The notes beneath the pieces are model-generated. The model worked only from the letters and a program-made list of their open reading frames with translations. It was not told the DNA's origin and searched no databases. From positions 1 to 31,739 of the forward strand of contig DMBU01000030.1 of the NCBI GenBank assembly GCA_003446015.1: a stretch of DNA of 31,739 bases, read 5' to 3'. This document shows, piece by piece, positions 15,763 through 25,523 of the stretch; positions within the stretch are counted from its first letter, which is position 1, and each line of letters opens with the position of its first letter. The DNA comes from Bacteroidales bacterium (GTDB lineage Bacteria > Bacteroidota > Bacteroidia > Bacteroidales > UBA12077). A program made the position numbers and the translations under genes.

Positions 15763-16944
15763 ATGAATTCGAATTATATATCATTGGACACGTGCACTTG
15801 GATATACATTGTAAATGGGACTGAACCGGTAAGTCACTTAATGTTCATTAAGGAAGGCCTAGAGAATGGGAAAATTAAATTGATATTACCAAGAATGGTA
15901 ATAAAGGAATGGAATAAGCACAAAAATGAAACCGTAAAAAAGGGAACATTAAAGTTCTTCAAAGATACCATTAACTCATTAAAGCGACTTTCAAAATTAA
16001 TCGGAGTAGAGTCAAAAGAACCATTTTGGTCGTTTCTTGTAGAAAACGGTAAAAAGGAAGATTATTTTAAAGACCTATTGGATAAATTTCAGCAAAAGCA
16101 ACAACAGATTGAGGATGCTGTAAAAACGAATATTGAAACTGTAGACGAAATTTTCAAGCACAAGAACACAATAGTTTTAGAAGAGTCTGATAATATAAAA
16201 TTACAAGCTAGTGAATTGGCATTGGCAAAGAAAGCTCCTTTTATAAAGAAAAACAGTTTCGCTGATGCTGTTATATTATTGAGCTTTATTACATACGTAA
16301 AGCAAAAAAGAATAGAAGGGGCGAAGTTTATATCTTATAATACAGAAGATTTTTGTGAAAAAGAAAATGGGAAAAAACCTCTGCATCCTGATTTAAAGCC
16401 ATTTTTTGATGATACTAAAAGTGAATTTTATAAGATTGTGGGAGAGGCATTAAACTCAATACAAGAAAATATTGTTAGTGAAGAAACAATTCAATTAATA
16501 AAGGAGAGACAAGAAGAAATTTTTGATGAAGACTATAATTGTGAAGAGTGTGATGGAAATAGGGATGGTTACGGAAATATTGTTTCATTTTGGTATGATA
16601 CAGAAATTGATAATGAATATGATGGAACCCATGAGAATCATAAATACAATGTGGCTTTAACAGGAAATTGTGAATGGTGTAATAGTTTACATATAAAATG
16701 CCCTAAGTGTGAAAGTGTGACAGCATTATCAGAATATCATTTTGATGAAAAAGTTGAATGTGAAGGTGGTTGTGGGCTTATATTCTATGTTGATACTAGT
16801 GATGATACTGATTATACAGGGGAACGCACAATTAAAATAATTGACCATCGAATTGAGAAATGTGCAGAATGTGGTAAAGATTTTATTGATGTAAATAAAA
16901 TAGAAATCTGTGATGAGTGTGAAAAGAGCCATAATGAAGAATAA
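15763..16944 (+). CDS. PIN-domain nuclease with C-terminal zinc-binding region
   Basis: This 393-residue protein starts with a PIN-like nuclease domain (about 1-200). Candidate acidic active-site residues are D9 in SLDTCTWI, E49 in RMVIKEW, D168 in NSFADAVIL and D196 in SYNTEDF, an order that fits large DUF4935-like PIN proteins. Residues 260-393 are cysteine-rich: CEECDGNRDGYGN, CEWCNSLHIKCPKC, CEGGCG, CAECG and CDEC, which could bind two or three zinc ions. It is probably a metal-dependent RNase whose zinc tail recognises a nucleic acid or a partner. It sits at the head of a defence island, so an antiphage or toxin role is plausible. No obvious antitoxin gene is adjacent. Confidence 0.82.
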   Translation: MNSNYISLDTCTWIYIVNGTEPVSHLMFIKEGLENGKIKLILPRMVIKEWNKHKNETVKKGTLKFFKDTINSLKRLSKLIGVESKEPFWSFLVENGKKEDYFKDLLDKFQQKQQQIEDAVKTNIETVDEIFKHKNTIVLEESDNIKLQASELALAKKAPFIKKNSFADAVILLSFITYVKQKRIEGAKFISYNTEDFCEKENGKKPLHPDLKPFFDDTKSEFYKIVGEALNSIQENIVSEETIQLIKERQEEIFDEDYNCEECDGNRDGYGNIVSFWYDTEIDNEYDGTHENHKYNVALTGNCEWCNSLHIKCPKCESVTALSEYHFDEKVECEGGCGLIFYVDTSDDTDYTGERTIKIIDHRIEKCAECGKDFIDVNKIEICDECEKSHNEE

Positions 16945-17095
16945 TAACTATGCCCAACACGCCTATGCTTTATCATAGTGGCTCAAAAAAACAAGGGGTG
17001 CATTTTGCATTTAAGCAAAATCAGTATCTTTAAACTTCATTAACGGATTATGAAACAAGGCGAAGCTTTTCTCATGAGCGAAGCGAGTAAACCCG

Positions 17096-17140
17096 AGCTA
17101 TTTCTATGCCGAACACGTTGGAATTAATTTTGAAATAGCT
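17096..17140 (+). promoter_or_regulatory. Promoter framed by a 9-bp inverted repeat
   Basis: TAATTTTG at 17125-17132 fits the Bacteroidota -7 box TAnnTTTG. TTTC at 17101-17104 is a one-mismatch -33 element with a 20-bp spacer. AGCTATTTC (17096-17104) and GAAATAGCT (17132-17140) form a perfect dyad whose arms fall on the two promoter elements, as expected for an operator. The ATG of the next gene is at 17156. Confidence 0.5.
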
Positions 17141-17155
17141 ACAAGCACTTGATTG

Positions 17156-18160
17156 ATGAATAATGAAAACTTATACATTAAGCCAAATTCTACAATAGTC
17201 AATTTGTTGAAAGACGTGGAATTCCCGATAACATCAATAAAAGATATAACAGGTTATGACACTAAATCGCTTTTAATTTTAATTGACGATGGACCAGCAA
17301 AAGGGAAATATCAAACTTTCGGATATTTTATTGCAGATTGGAATTATTCTGCTAACTTAGTTAATGCTTTAAAAAAGATTAAACAAAAATATAATATCTC
17401 TGAAAGAAAAATAAGTTATAAGGGAAGAAAAGACAAATTAAAAAGAAATGCATTCCAAGAATGGATAAATATTGTTAGGAATTACTCAGGCTTACTATAT
17501 GTTACAGCGTTTGATAATTCGGCAAAAACTACGAAAGAATTCAGAAAAGACTATGAAGATGTTAAAAACTCTTTGGACAAACATGGTTTCCAAGGTGGTT
17601 TTGAAGCTTATGAAAAAATGGCGAAAGTTTTATCATTTCTCTCTGTAATTTCATCTTATTTTTATTCTGATTTAAATATTATTTTGTTTTCGGACCCTGA
17701 TACCATAATTGATACTAAACAAAAAGTTAATGTTATTAATTATTCATTGAGAATTATGTTAAAAGAGCTTGTTCCATTTAAACTTGGACATGTAAATTGC
17801 ATGACTAAATTTAATGAACGAAATGGCAGTTTTGATGAAAGAAATGAGAATAAATTATTAAATCATGCAATTGAAGAATTATTATCAATCCCAGATATTG
17901 CTTGCAGTTCAATATCGTCAATGTTAAATTTAACATCTAAAAGTGATATTTCATGTCCTGACGATGAAACATCAGAGATTATTACTGAAATAGCAAAGTT
18001 TACAAATATAGAAGACTATAAAAAGGATGATAAATCAATTTGTACTTTTGGTTTATCCGTTTTTGATATAAAATATACAGAAGATGGACTTGCTTATTAC
18101 GTACATAGAAACGACAAGTTTATTAAAACTAAGCCCAACAATGCATCAAATGCCAAATAA
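17156..18160 (+). CDS. Uncharacterised 334-aa protein in defence island
   Basis: I do not recognise a family with confidence. ATG at 17156 is preferred over the TTG one codon earlier. The protein is soluble, with no signal peptide. LLILIDDGPAKGKYQTFGYFIAD near residue 45, ISYKGRKDKLKRNAFQEWINIV near 95 and LNIILFSDPDTIID near 175 are spaced somewhat like DUF3800 proteins (an RNase H-like fold with an acidic start, a K/R-rich middle and a later aspartate). However, the DESG signature is absent (IDDG instead), so this is only a suggestion. It lies between a PIN nuclease and a type I RM operon and has its own candidate promoter. Confidence 0.7.
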   Translation: MNNENLYIKPNSTIVNLLKDVEFPITSIKDITGYDTKSLLILIDDGPAKGKYQTFGYFIADWNYSANLVNALKKIKQKYNISERKISYKGRKDKLKRNAFQEWINIVRNYSGLLYVTAFDNSAKTTKEFRKDYEDVKNSLDKHGFQGGFEAYEKMAKVLSFLSVISSYFYSDLNIILFSDPDTIIDTKQKVNVINYSLRIMLKELVPFKLGHVNCMTKFNERNGSFDERNENKLLNHAIEELLSIPDIACSSISSMLNLTSKSDISCPDDETSEIITEIAKFTNIEDYKKDDKSICTFGLSVFDIKYTEDGLAYYVHRNDKFIKTKPNNASNAK

Positions 18161-18173
18161 TTGAATAACTCGC

Positions 18174-18205
18174 CTTGCCAATCGATTTAATAAATGTTAA
18201 ATTTG
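18174..18205 (+). promoter_or_regulatory. Candidate promoter of the type I RM operon
   Basis: CTTG (18174-18177), a 20-bp spacer and TAAATTTG (18198-18205) match the Bacteroidota TTTG/TAnnTTTG promoter with one mismatch. The hsdM ATG follows at 18232, giving a short leader. Confidence 0.5.
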
Positions 18206-18231
18206 AGATCAAATTCAAATAATAATTAAAA

Positions 18232-19683
18232 ATGTTCGAACAAACTTTTAAAAATATTGACGATATACTTCACAAGGATGCAGGGTGCGGAAGTGAATTA
18301 GATTATGTTGAGCAGACTTCCTGGATTCTGTTTTTAAAATACCTGGCAGATTTAGAGAAGGATAAAGAAACAGCTGCACAGCTGACAGGAAAAACGTATG
18401 CAAAACTGCTCGAAAACGAATATCAATGGAATGTTTGGGCAGCTCCTAAATTGAAAGATGGAAAGATTGACCATAACGCAATGACAGGTGATGATTTGGT
18501 AGACTTTGTAAACGAGAAGCTCTTTCCATACCTAAAAAAGTTTAAAACATCAGCAGAGAGCCCGGATACCATTGAATACAAAATTGGCGAGATTTTTAGT
18601 GAGCTTAAAAACAGAATACAAAGTGGATATAATTTACGTGAGGTTGTAAACCTAATCGACCAGCTTCGTTTTCGTACTCATGCCGAAAAGCATGAAATGA
18701 GCCACTTGTACGAATCTAAGATTCAAAACATGGGGAATGCAGGTCGAAATGGTGGCGAGTATTATACTCCACGACCTTTAATTAGGACGATCGTTAAGGT
18801 GGTAGATCCTAAAATTGGAGATACCATTTATGATGGTGCGGTTGGAAGTGCTGGCTTCTTATGCGAAGCTTTTAACCATTTAACCAACGGTAAACAACTT
18901 TCAACAAAAGATACTGAAACCATACAGAAGAAAACCTTTTATGGTAAAGAGAAAAAATCCTTAGCATACATAATTGGAACCATGAATATGATTTTTCATG
19001 GAATTGAAGCTCCAAATATAGTGCATACCAACACGCTTGCAGAAAACCTTTCTGATATTCAGGAAAAAGACAGATACAAAATAGTGTTGGCAAATCCACC
19101 TTTTGGTGGAAAAGAAAGAGCCGAAGTACAGCAAAATTTTCCGATTAAAACAGGCGAAACTGCTAGTCTGTTTTTGCAGCACTTTATTAAGATATTAAAA
19201 GCAGGTGGTAAAGCGGGTGTTGTTATTAAAAATACTTTTCTAAGCAATACTGACAATGCTAGTATTGCTTTGCGAAAGGAACTCATAAACAACTGTAATT
19301 TACATACCGTTTTAGATTTACCTGGTGGTGTATTCTCTGGTGCAGGAGTGAAAACGGTAGTTTTGTTTTTCGAAAAAGGAGAACCTACTCAGAAAGTATG
19401 GTTTTACCAGTTGAATCTTGACAGAAACTTAGGAAAAGGAAAACCTTTAAATGAAACTGATCTTGCTGAGTTTGTCACTCTGAGTAAGTCGAAGGGTGAA
19501 AGTGAAAATTCATGGACGGTAGACATAAAAAACATTGACCAAACCACATTCGACCTTTCAGCAAAAAATCCAAATACTCCAGATGAAGCTCCATTAAGAG
19601 ATCCTAAGCAGATTTTAGAAGAAATAAGAGCTCTTGATAAAGAAAGTGAAACCATTCTTAATTCTATTAATAATTTGTTATGA
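18232..19683 (+). CDS. hsdM: Type I restriction-modification methyltransferase subunit
   Basis: This 483-residue N6-adenine methyltransferase modifies host DNA with HsdS and is required in the restriction complex. The N-terminal HsdM_N helical region (about 1-140, including QTSWILFLKYLADLE) precedes the SAM-binding motif I (IYDGAVGSAGFL, D201-L210) and catalytic motif IV NPPF (288-291). The motif I variant GAVGSAG in place of ACGTGG occurs in a branch of HsdM proteins. The stop overlaps the hsdS ATG by 4 bases, showing translational coupling. Length is normal. Confidence 0.95.
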   Translation: MFEQTFKNIDDILHKDAGCGSELDYVEQTSWILFLKYLADLEKDKETAAQLTGKTYAKLLENEYQWNVWAAPKLKDGKIDHNAMTGDDLVDFVNEKLFPYLKKFKTSAESPDTIEYKIGEIFSELKNRIQSGYNLREVVNLIDQLRFRTHAEKHEMSHLYESKIQNMGNAGRNGGEYYTPRPLIRTIVKVVDPKIGDTIYDGAVGSAGFLCEAFNHLTNGKQLSTKDTETIQKKTFYGKEKKSLAYIIGTMNMIFHGIEAPNIVHTNTLAENLSDIQEKDRYKIVLANPPFGGKERAEVQQNFPIKTGETASLFLQHFIKILKAGGKAGVVIKNTFLSNTDNASIALRKELINNCNLHTVLDLPGGVFSGAGVKTVVLFFEKGEPTQKVWFYQLNLDRNLGKGKPLNETDLAEFVTLSKSKGESENSWTVDIKNIDQTTFDLSAKNPNTPDEAPLRDPKQILEEIRALDKESETILNSINNLL

Positions 19684-20801
19684 GAAAAGATTGGAAATAT
19701 GGGATATTGGATGATGCAGTAACAAAGGGTTCTTCAAATATTTCATTGAATAAGATTAAAGATGATGAAGGAGATTTTCCTGTTTATGGTGCGCAAGGTT
19801 TTGTTCAGAATGTTTCTTTTTTTCAGCAACCAAAAGAATATCTTGCAATAATAAAGGATGGAGCTGGTATTGGTAGAGTTTCTAAACACCCTAATAATTC
19901 GTCAATTCTTGCAACAATGCAATATATTATCCCTAAAGATGGATTTGATATTAACTTCGTTCAATATTTTTTAAATAGCATCGATTTTGAGAAGCATAGA
20001 AATGGAAGTACTATCCCACACATCTATTATAAAGATTATAAATCGGAACCGTTTCCTTTATTAACATTACAAGAACAAAAAAGAATTGTTTCCATTCTCG
20101 ATAAATTATTTGCAGATATTGATAAAGCAAAAGCCAATGACGAGCAAAACATCAAAAATGTTAAAGAACTTTTTGATTGTGTATTAAATAATATATTGTA
20201 TGATAAAAAATGGGATGTAAAGGAATTAGGAAAAGTTTGTTTAAAAGTTGAATATGGGTCATCAACTAAATCAACAACTGAAGGTAAGTTACCAGTCCTT
20301 AGAATGGGAAATATTCAAAAAGGAAGGTTTGATTGGAATAAACTTGTTTATTCTGACAATGAAGGGGATAACAAACAATATTTGCTCAAACACAATGATG
20401 TTCTTTTTAATAGAACAAACAGTCCTGAATTAGTTGGTAAAACAGCAATCTATAAAAGCGAAATGCCTGCAATTTTTGCAGGATACTTAATTCGGATACA
20501 CAGAAAGGAAGATTTGCTTGATGCTGATTATTTGAATTTTTATTTGAATAGTAAAATGGCAAATGAATATGGTAAAACAGTTATGATTTCAAGCGTTAAT
20601 CAAGCAAATATTAACGGAACAAAATTAAAAACTTATCCAATTCCATTACCACCATTACAAACCCAAAAAGCCATCGTTCAAAAACTTGATACTCTTTCAA
20701 CCGAAACTAAAAGATTAGAAGCCATTTATCAGCAAAAACTATTAAATTTGGAAGAGATGAGAAAATCTATTTTGTTTGATGCATTTAATGGAAAACTTTA
20801 A
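19680..20801 (+). CDS. hsdS: Type I restriction-modification specificity subunit
   Basis: This 373-residue protein has two target-recognition domains (about 1-140 and 190-335). Each is followed by a conserved helical spacer: PLLTLQEQKRIVSILDKLFADIDKAKA and PLPPLQTQKAIVQKLDTLSTETKRLEAIYQQKLLNLEEMRKSILFDAF. It sets the two-part DNA target for HsdM and HsdR. Its start overlaps the hsdM stop (ATGA) and it ends 3 bases before the GHKL gene. No inverted repeats or second partial hsdS copies are visible, so there is no sign of phase variation by inversion. The target sequence cannot be predicted here. Confidence 0.93.
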   Translation: MRKDWKYGILDDAVTKGSSNISLNKIKDDEGDFPVYGAQGFVQNVSFFQQPKEYLAIIKDGAGIGRVSKHPNNSSILATMQYIIPKDGFDINFVQYFLNSIDFEKHRNGSTIPHIYYKDYKSEPFPLLTLQEQKRIVSILDKLFADIDKAKANDEQNIKNVKELFDCVLNNILYDKKWDVKELGKVCLKVEYGSSTKSTTEGKLPVLRMGNIQKGRFDWNKLVYSDNEGDNKQYLLKHNDVLFNRTNSPELVGKTAIYKSEMPAIFAGYLIRIHRKEDLLDADYLNFYLNSKMANEYGKTVMISSVNQANINGTKLKTYPIPLPPLQTQKAIVQKLDTLSTETKRLEAIYQQKLLNLEEMRKSILFDAFNGKL

Positions 20802-20804
20802 TAT

Positions 20805-22944
20805 ATGGCTGAAACAGGATTTATAAAAGGTATTGGAATTTGGTATCAACGAGAATTGAATACTATTAAGAAGAAAGATGACTTTTACCTTCAACCAATT
20901 TTTGAAGCCTTTACTAATGCTTTGGAGTCTATTGCTATTCAAAAAGAAAAATACAGCACTGATGAAAAAGGAAGTATTACCATTAATGTTTATTTAACAA
21001 AAAACTTATTTTCAAAGGAAACAACAACGTTTAATTTTCAAAAGATTATAATAGAAGATACTGGTCTTGGTTTTGAAAATAGTGAATTTGAAAGATTTAT
21101 CAATCTAAGAGATGATAGAAAGGGATTTTCAAACAAAGGAACAGGAAGAGTGCAGTTTCTTCATGCATTTGATAAAACAACTTTTGAAAGTATTTACAAA
21201 GATGAAGATTCATCTACTGGATTTAAACTTCGTAGAATTACTTTATCAAAATGTGAGTCATTCATTCTTCAAAACGCAATTATTCGTTTGGATGAAGAAA
21301 AAGATATCGAAGCTGATGCCCCAAAAACTTTTGTAATTTTTGAAACTTTGTTGAATCAAAAAGATATAGAGTTGTTCAAAACAATAACTGCAAGAGAAAT
21401 TAAAGAAGAATTAATAAAACATTATTTGGCTGGCTTTTGCGAGAAAAGAAACAATCTTCCTTCAATTAAAATAAAGCTTTACATTGAGAATGCAGTCTCT
21501 AATGAATTAGAGATTATTCCAAATGATATTCCAGTACCGGATCACGATAAGGAAATAGATATTCACTATAGTAAAATAGATGGAAATAATATTGTAAAAT
21601 CATCTAAGAAAGAGACCTTTAATTTAAAATCATTTGTTGTACCTAGCTCGGAACTGGATAAAAATGGTTTAAAGCTTGTTAGTAAAGGCGAAGTTGCAAA
21701 AAACATTAAGCTCGACAATTTATTACCAACTGACAAAATAAATGATAATAGATACTTATTTTTATTGTCTGGGAAATATATTGATGAAAGGGATAGTGAT
21801 ACAAGGGGAAATATAAAGCTTTATAAAAAAAAGGACTTCAAAACTAGCGATGAGTTTGTTTTATTCAGCGATGAAGAAATTCTTCTTGAAGATATTGAAG
21901 AAAAATCTAATCAGGAAATAATTACTTTATATAAAGAAATAGAAGAAAGAAGAAAAGAAAAGGAAAAAAGCATCGATGAACTTCAGCAAATGTTTTTACT
22001 AAACCCTAAAACTATAAATTCACTTCAAAATAAAATTAATATTGGCGATAGTGATGACACTATTCTCCGAAAGGTGTATGAAGCTGATGCAAAAATTATA
22101 GCTGCTAAAGATGCAGAAATAAAGCAGCACATTAAAGAATTAGATGAATTAGATACAACTCAGCCTGATTATCAAGAAAAACTATCTGCTAAAGTAGACG
22201 AATTTGTAAAGGTTATTCCAATACAAAATAGGACAGCACTAACTCAATATGTGGCTAGACGTAAAATGGTATTGGATGTTTTTGATAAAATTCTTAAAAA
22301 AGAGATTATTAAGTTACAAGAAGGTGGACGAATTGATGAAGACTTAATGCATAATCTGATTTTTCAACAAAGTTCGAAGGAGTCTGATCTTAGTGACTTA
22401 TGGCTTATTGAAGAGGACTTTATATATTTCAGAGGATTTTCAGAGAGCAGACTTGATAAAATTGAAATTGATGGAGTAAAGATATTTAAGAATTCTTTTT
22501 CAGAAGAAGAAGATAGGTATTTGAATTCATTAAGTGAAAAAAGATTGACTAAACGCCCTGATATTTTACTTTTCCCTGATGAAGGAAAATGTATCATTAT
22601 TGAATTTAAAGCACCTGATGTTAATGTTTCAGATCATTTGAGTCAAATTGACTTTTACGCCAATTTAATTCGAAACTACACAATAGACGAATTTCAAATT
22701 ACTACTTTTTATGGTTACCTAAATTGGTGAAAGTATAGAAGATAGAGATGTAAGAGGACATGTTAGTCGGTTTGAACACTCATATCATTTAGATTATTGG
22801 TTTAGACCTTCTGAAAATGTTAATGGTTTCGAAGGTCGTTCGAATGGCTCATTATATACCGAAGTTATTAAGTTTACAACTTTGCTAAAAAGAGCAGCAC
22901 AACGTAATAAAATATTCATAGATAAACTTGAAGGAAGTAAATAA
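20805..22944 (+). pseudogene. GHKL ATPase fused to PD-(D/E)XK nuclease-like domain, frameshifted near its 3' end
   Basis: Residues 34-43 (EAFTNALESI, N box), 84-90 (EDTGLGF, G1) and 110-117 (NKGTGRVQ, G2) form a GHKL ATP-binding domain of the Hsp90/MutL/MORC kind. A long helical middle (about 370-480) follows. Then KRPDILLFPDEGKCIIIEFKAP (583-604; D586, E600, K602) looks like a PD-(D/E)XK nuclease core. The frame stops at 22730, 641 residues. However, the next 214 bases encode in the +1 frame a natural continuation (IGESIEDRDVRGHVSRFEHSYHLDYWF through FIDKLEGSK) ending at a TAA at 22942, one base before the hsdR ATG. One extra A near 22720 explains this; restored length is about 712 residues. 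It may be a real mutation or a sequencing error. The ATPase and the core nuclease residues remain in the 641-residue form. Confidence 0.85.
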
Positions 22945-22945
22945 T

Positions 22946-25345
22946 ATGAATGAAGCGGAAACCAGAGCAGAACTAATTGATCCCAAATTAAAAGAATGTG
23001 GTTGGGGTATTGTTGAAAGTTCTAAAGTACTTCGAGAGCGCGATGTTTGTAAAATAACCGAAGGTAGAATTCAAACTGGTGGTCGCCGAAGCAAACCCCT
23101 TATAGCCGATTATATTTTAGTCTACAAAGGAATTAAACTTGCTGTGGTAGAAGCAAAAGCTGAAAGTATTTCTGTTTCTGAAGGAGTTGCTCAAGCCAAG
23201 CAATATGCGCAAAAGCTTAAATTAGATACTACATACGCTACCAACGGTAAAGAGATTTACCAAATTTGTATGAAAACAGGAGAAGAAGGATTGGTTTCTG
23301 ATTTTCTTTCACCCGATGAGCTTTGGAATAAAACTTTTGCCGAATATAATTCATGGAGAGAAAAATTTGCCGAAGTACCTTTCGAAGATAAAGGTGGCTA
23401 TTGGCAGCTTCGTTATTATCAAGAAATAGCAGTTAAAAATACATTAGAAGCTATTGCTCATAATAAAGAACGTATCCTTTTAACCCTTGCTACAGGTACA
23501 GGTAAAACAGCCATAGCATTTCAAATTGCCTGGAAATTGTTTCAAACTCGATGGAATTTAAACCGTGATGGCAATCGTCGTCCAAGAATTTTATTTTTAG
23601 CTGACCGAAACATATTAGCAGATCAGGCATTTAATGCTTTCTCCGCATTTGCCGAAGATGCTTTGGTGAGAATAAAACCAAATGAAATAAAGAAATCAGG
23701 TAAAGTTCCAACAAATGGAAATATCTTTTTTACCATCTTTCAAACCTTTATGAGTGGCACTGATGAAGAAGGCAACCCGGCTCCCTATTTTGGAGAATAT
23801 CCGGCAGACTATTTCGATTTTATTGTCATAGACGAGTGTCACCGTGGCGGTGCAAATGATGAAGGAAACTGGAGAGGTATTTTAGAATATTTTTCACCTG
23901 CCGTTCAGTTGGGTTTAACTGCCACACCTAAACGAAAAGATAATGTAGATACCTATAGATATTTTGGAGAACCTGTGTATATTTATTCGCTTAAGGAAGG
24001 CATAAATGATGGCTTTTTAACGCCTTTTAAAGTAAAACGAATCAAAACCACACTTGACGATTATATCTACACCAGCGATGATCAAATCATCGAAGGAGAG
24101 ATCGATGAAGGTAAGCTATATACTGAACCTGATTTTAATCGTATTATTGAGATTAGGGAAAGAGAAGCTAATAGGGTTCAAATCTTCATGGACGATATAA
24201 ACCAAAATGAAAAAGCGATTGTTTTTTGTGCAATACAAGATCATGCTGCTTCAGTTCGTGATTTGATTAACCAATACAAACAAAGCACTAATCCAAATTA
24301 TTGTGTTCGTGTAACAGCAAACGATGGTGAAATTGGAGAACAATTTTTACGAGAATTTCAGGATAACGAAAAAACAATTCCTACAATTCTTACAACATCA
24401 CAAAAGCTTTCTACAGGAGTAGATGCAAGAAATATTCGTAATATTATTCTGATGCGGCCAGTCAATTCAATGATTGAATTTAAACAAATAGTTGGTCGTG
24501 GAACTCGTTTATTTGATGGCAAAGAATTCTTTACACTATATGATTTTGTAGATGCTTATCATCATTTTGCCGATCCTGAATGGGATGGAGAACCGGTCGA
24601 AGAAGATCCTTGCCCAGCATGTGGTCAATTGCCTTGTGTATGCGAAAAACAACCACCAAAGCCATGTCCTATTTGTGGTAAACGTCCTTGTATTTGTGAA
24701 AAAGAGCCACCAAAGGTTTGTGAGATCTGTGGAGAGAGACCATGTGTTTGCAAAAAAAGAGTGAAAGTAAAATTACGAAATGGTAAAGAGCTCGAAATTC
24801 AGCATATGGTTTCAACATCATTTTGGAGCGCTGACGGTACACCAATTTCTGCCGAAGAATTTTTAAATAATTTGTTTGGGGAACTTCCTAATTTCTTTAA
24901 AAGTGAAGAAGAATTGCGAACCATTTGGAGCAATCCAATGACACGTAAAACATTGCTTGAAAAATTAGACGAAGCAGGTTTCGGAAAAGATGAACTGAGA
25001 ACATTGCAAAAACTAATTGATGCAGAAAAAAGTGATTTGTTTGATGTGTTGGAATATGTATTTAATAGCGACATCAAACCAATGACAAGAGAAGCAAGAG
25101 TTGCAGCCGCACAGGCTACCATCTTTACCTTACTCAACGACAAACAAAAAGAGTTTATAGAATTTGTATTGACTAAATACATTGAGACAGGCGTTGAAGA
25201 ACTCGACCAGGAGAAATTACCAATCTTGCTAACCAATAAATATCAGTCGCTTGAAGATGCCAAAGAAATATTGGGTGATGTTGCAAATATCAGCTCGTTA
25301 TTTATTGAATTTCAGAAACACTTATATCAACAGAAAACTGCCTGA
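22946..25345 (+). CDS. hsdR: Type I restriction endonuclease subunit R (EcoEI-like)
   Basis: This 799-residue motor-nuclease cuts unmodified DNA after translocation. ATG at 22946, one base after the upstream gene's true stop, is preferred over the in-frame TTG at 22928. N-terminal nuclease: D55 in IADYIL and E69-A-K71 in VVEAKAE. SF2 helicase: ATGTGKT (Walker A, 182-188), DECH (296-299), LTATPKR and QIVGRGTRL. Residues 556-602 hold an unusual triple cysteine repeat of 18 residues (C-P-x-C-G-x-x-P-C-x-C-x-K-x-P-P-K), probably zinc-binding, between the helicase and the EcoEI_R_C-type C-terminal domain. It is the last gene of the hsdM-hsdS-GHKL-hsdR operon. Confidence 0.94.
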   Translation: MNEAETRAELIDPKLKECGWGIVESSKVLRERDVCKITEGRIQTGGRRSKPLIADYILVYKGIKLAVVEAKAESISVSEGVAQAKQYAQKLKLDTTYATNGKEIYQICMKTGEEGLVSDFLSPDELWNKTFAEYNSWREKFAEVPFEDKGGYWQLRYYQEIAVKNTLEAIAHNKERILLTLATGTGKTAIAFQIAWKLFQTRWNLNRDGNRRPRILFLADRNILADQAFNAFSAFAEDALVRIKPNEIKKSGKVPTNGNIFFTIFQTFMSGTDEEGNPAPYFGEYPADYFDFIVIDECHRGGANDEGNWRGILEYFSPAVQLGLTATPKRKDNVDTYRYFGEPVYIYSLKEGINDGFLTPFKVKRIKTTLDDYIYTSDDQIIEGEIDEGKLYTEPDFNRIIEIREREANRVQIFMDDINQNEKAIVFCAIQDHAASVRDLINQYKQSTNPNYCVRVTANDGEIGEQFLREFQDNEKTIPTILTTSQKLSTGVDARNIRNIILMRPVNSMIEFKQIVGRGTRLFDGKEFFTLYDFVDAYHHFADPEWDGEPVEEDPCPACGQLPCVCEKQPPKPCPICGKRPCICEKEPPKVCEICGERPCVCKKRVKVKLRNGKELEIQHMVSTSFWSADGTPISAEEFLNNLFGELPNFFKSEEELRTIWSNPMTRKTLLEKLDEAGFGKDELRTLQKLIDAEKSDLFDVLEYVFNSDIKPMTREARVAAAQATIFTLLNDKQKEFIEFVLTKYIETGVEELDQEKLPILLTNKYQSLEDAKEILGDVANISSLFIEFQKHLYQQKTA

Positions 25346-25523
25346 TTTTTGTATTAGTGTCAGATTAAAAAAACACACTTGTAACTTATATCAAAACTAT
25401 TCATTTTTAAATCCTTTAAGCTAGAATATGGATTTTTATGATTATCTAAAAATTCTGATCTTAGCAACGCTAGCCGTTAGAAATGAATTTAAAAATAAAT
25501 TTTATTAAATATGTTATAATATA

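Noticed and set aside
16948..17125. Integron attC-like signals (GCCCAAC after the PIN gene, GTTGGAA near 17119)
   Set aside because: The second core does not fit GTTRRRY and the spacing is too long. No integron integrase is present.
19680..20801. Phase-variable hsdS
   Set aside because: No recombinase, inverted repeat or silent hsdS copy is seen near the operon.
22715..22735. Programmed ribosomal frameshifting in the GHKL gene
   Set aside because: No slippery heptamer, no internal Shine-Dalgarno and no downstream structure. A simple one-base insertion explains it better.
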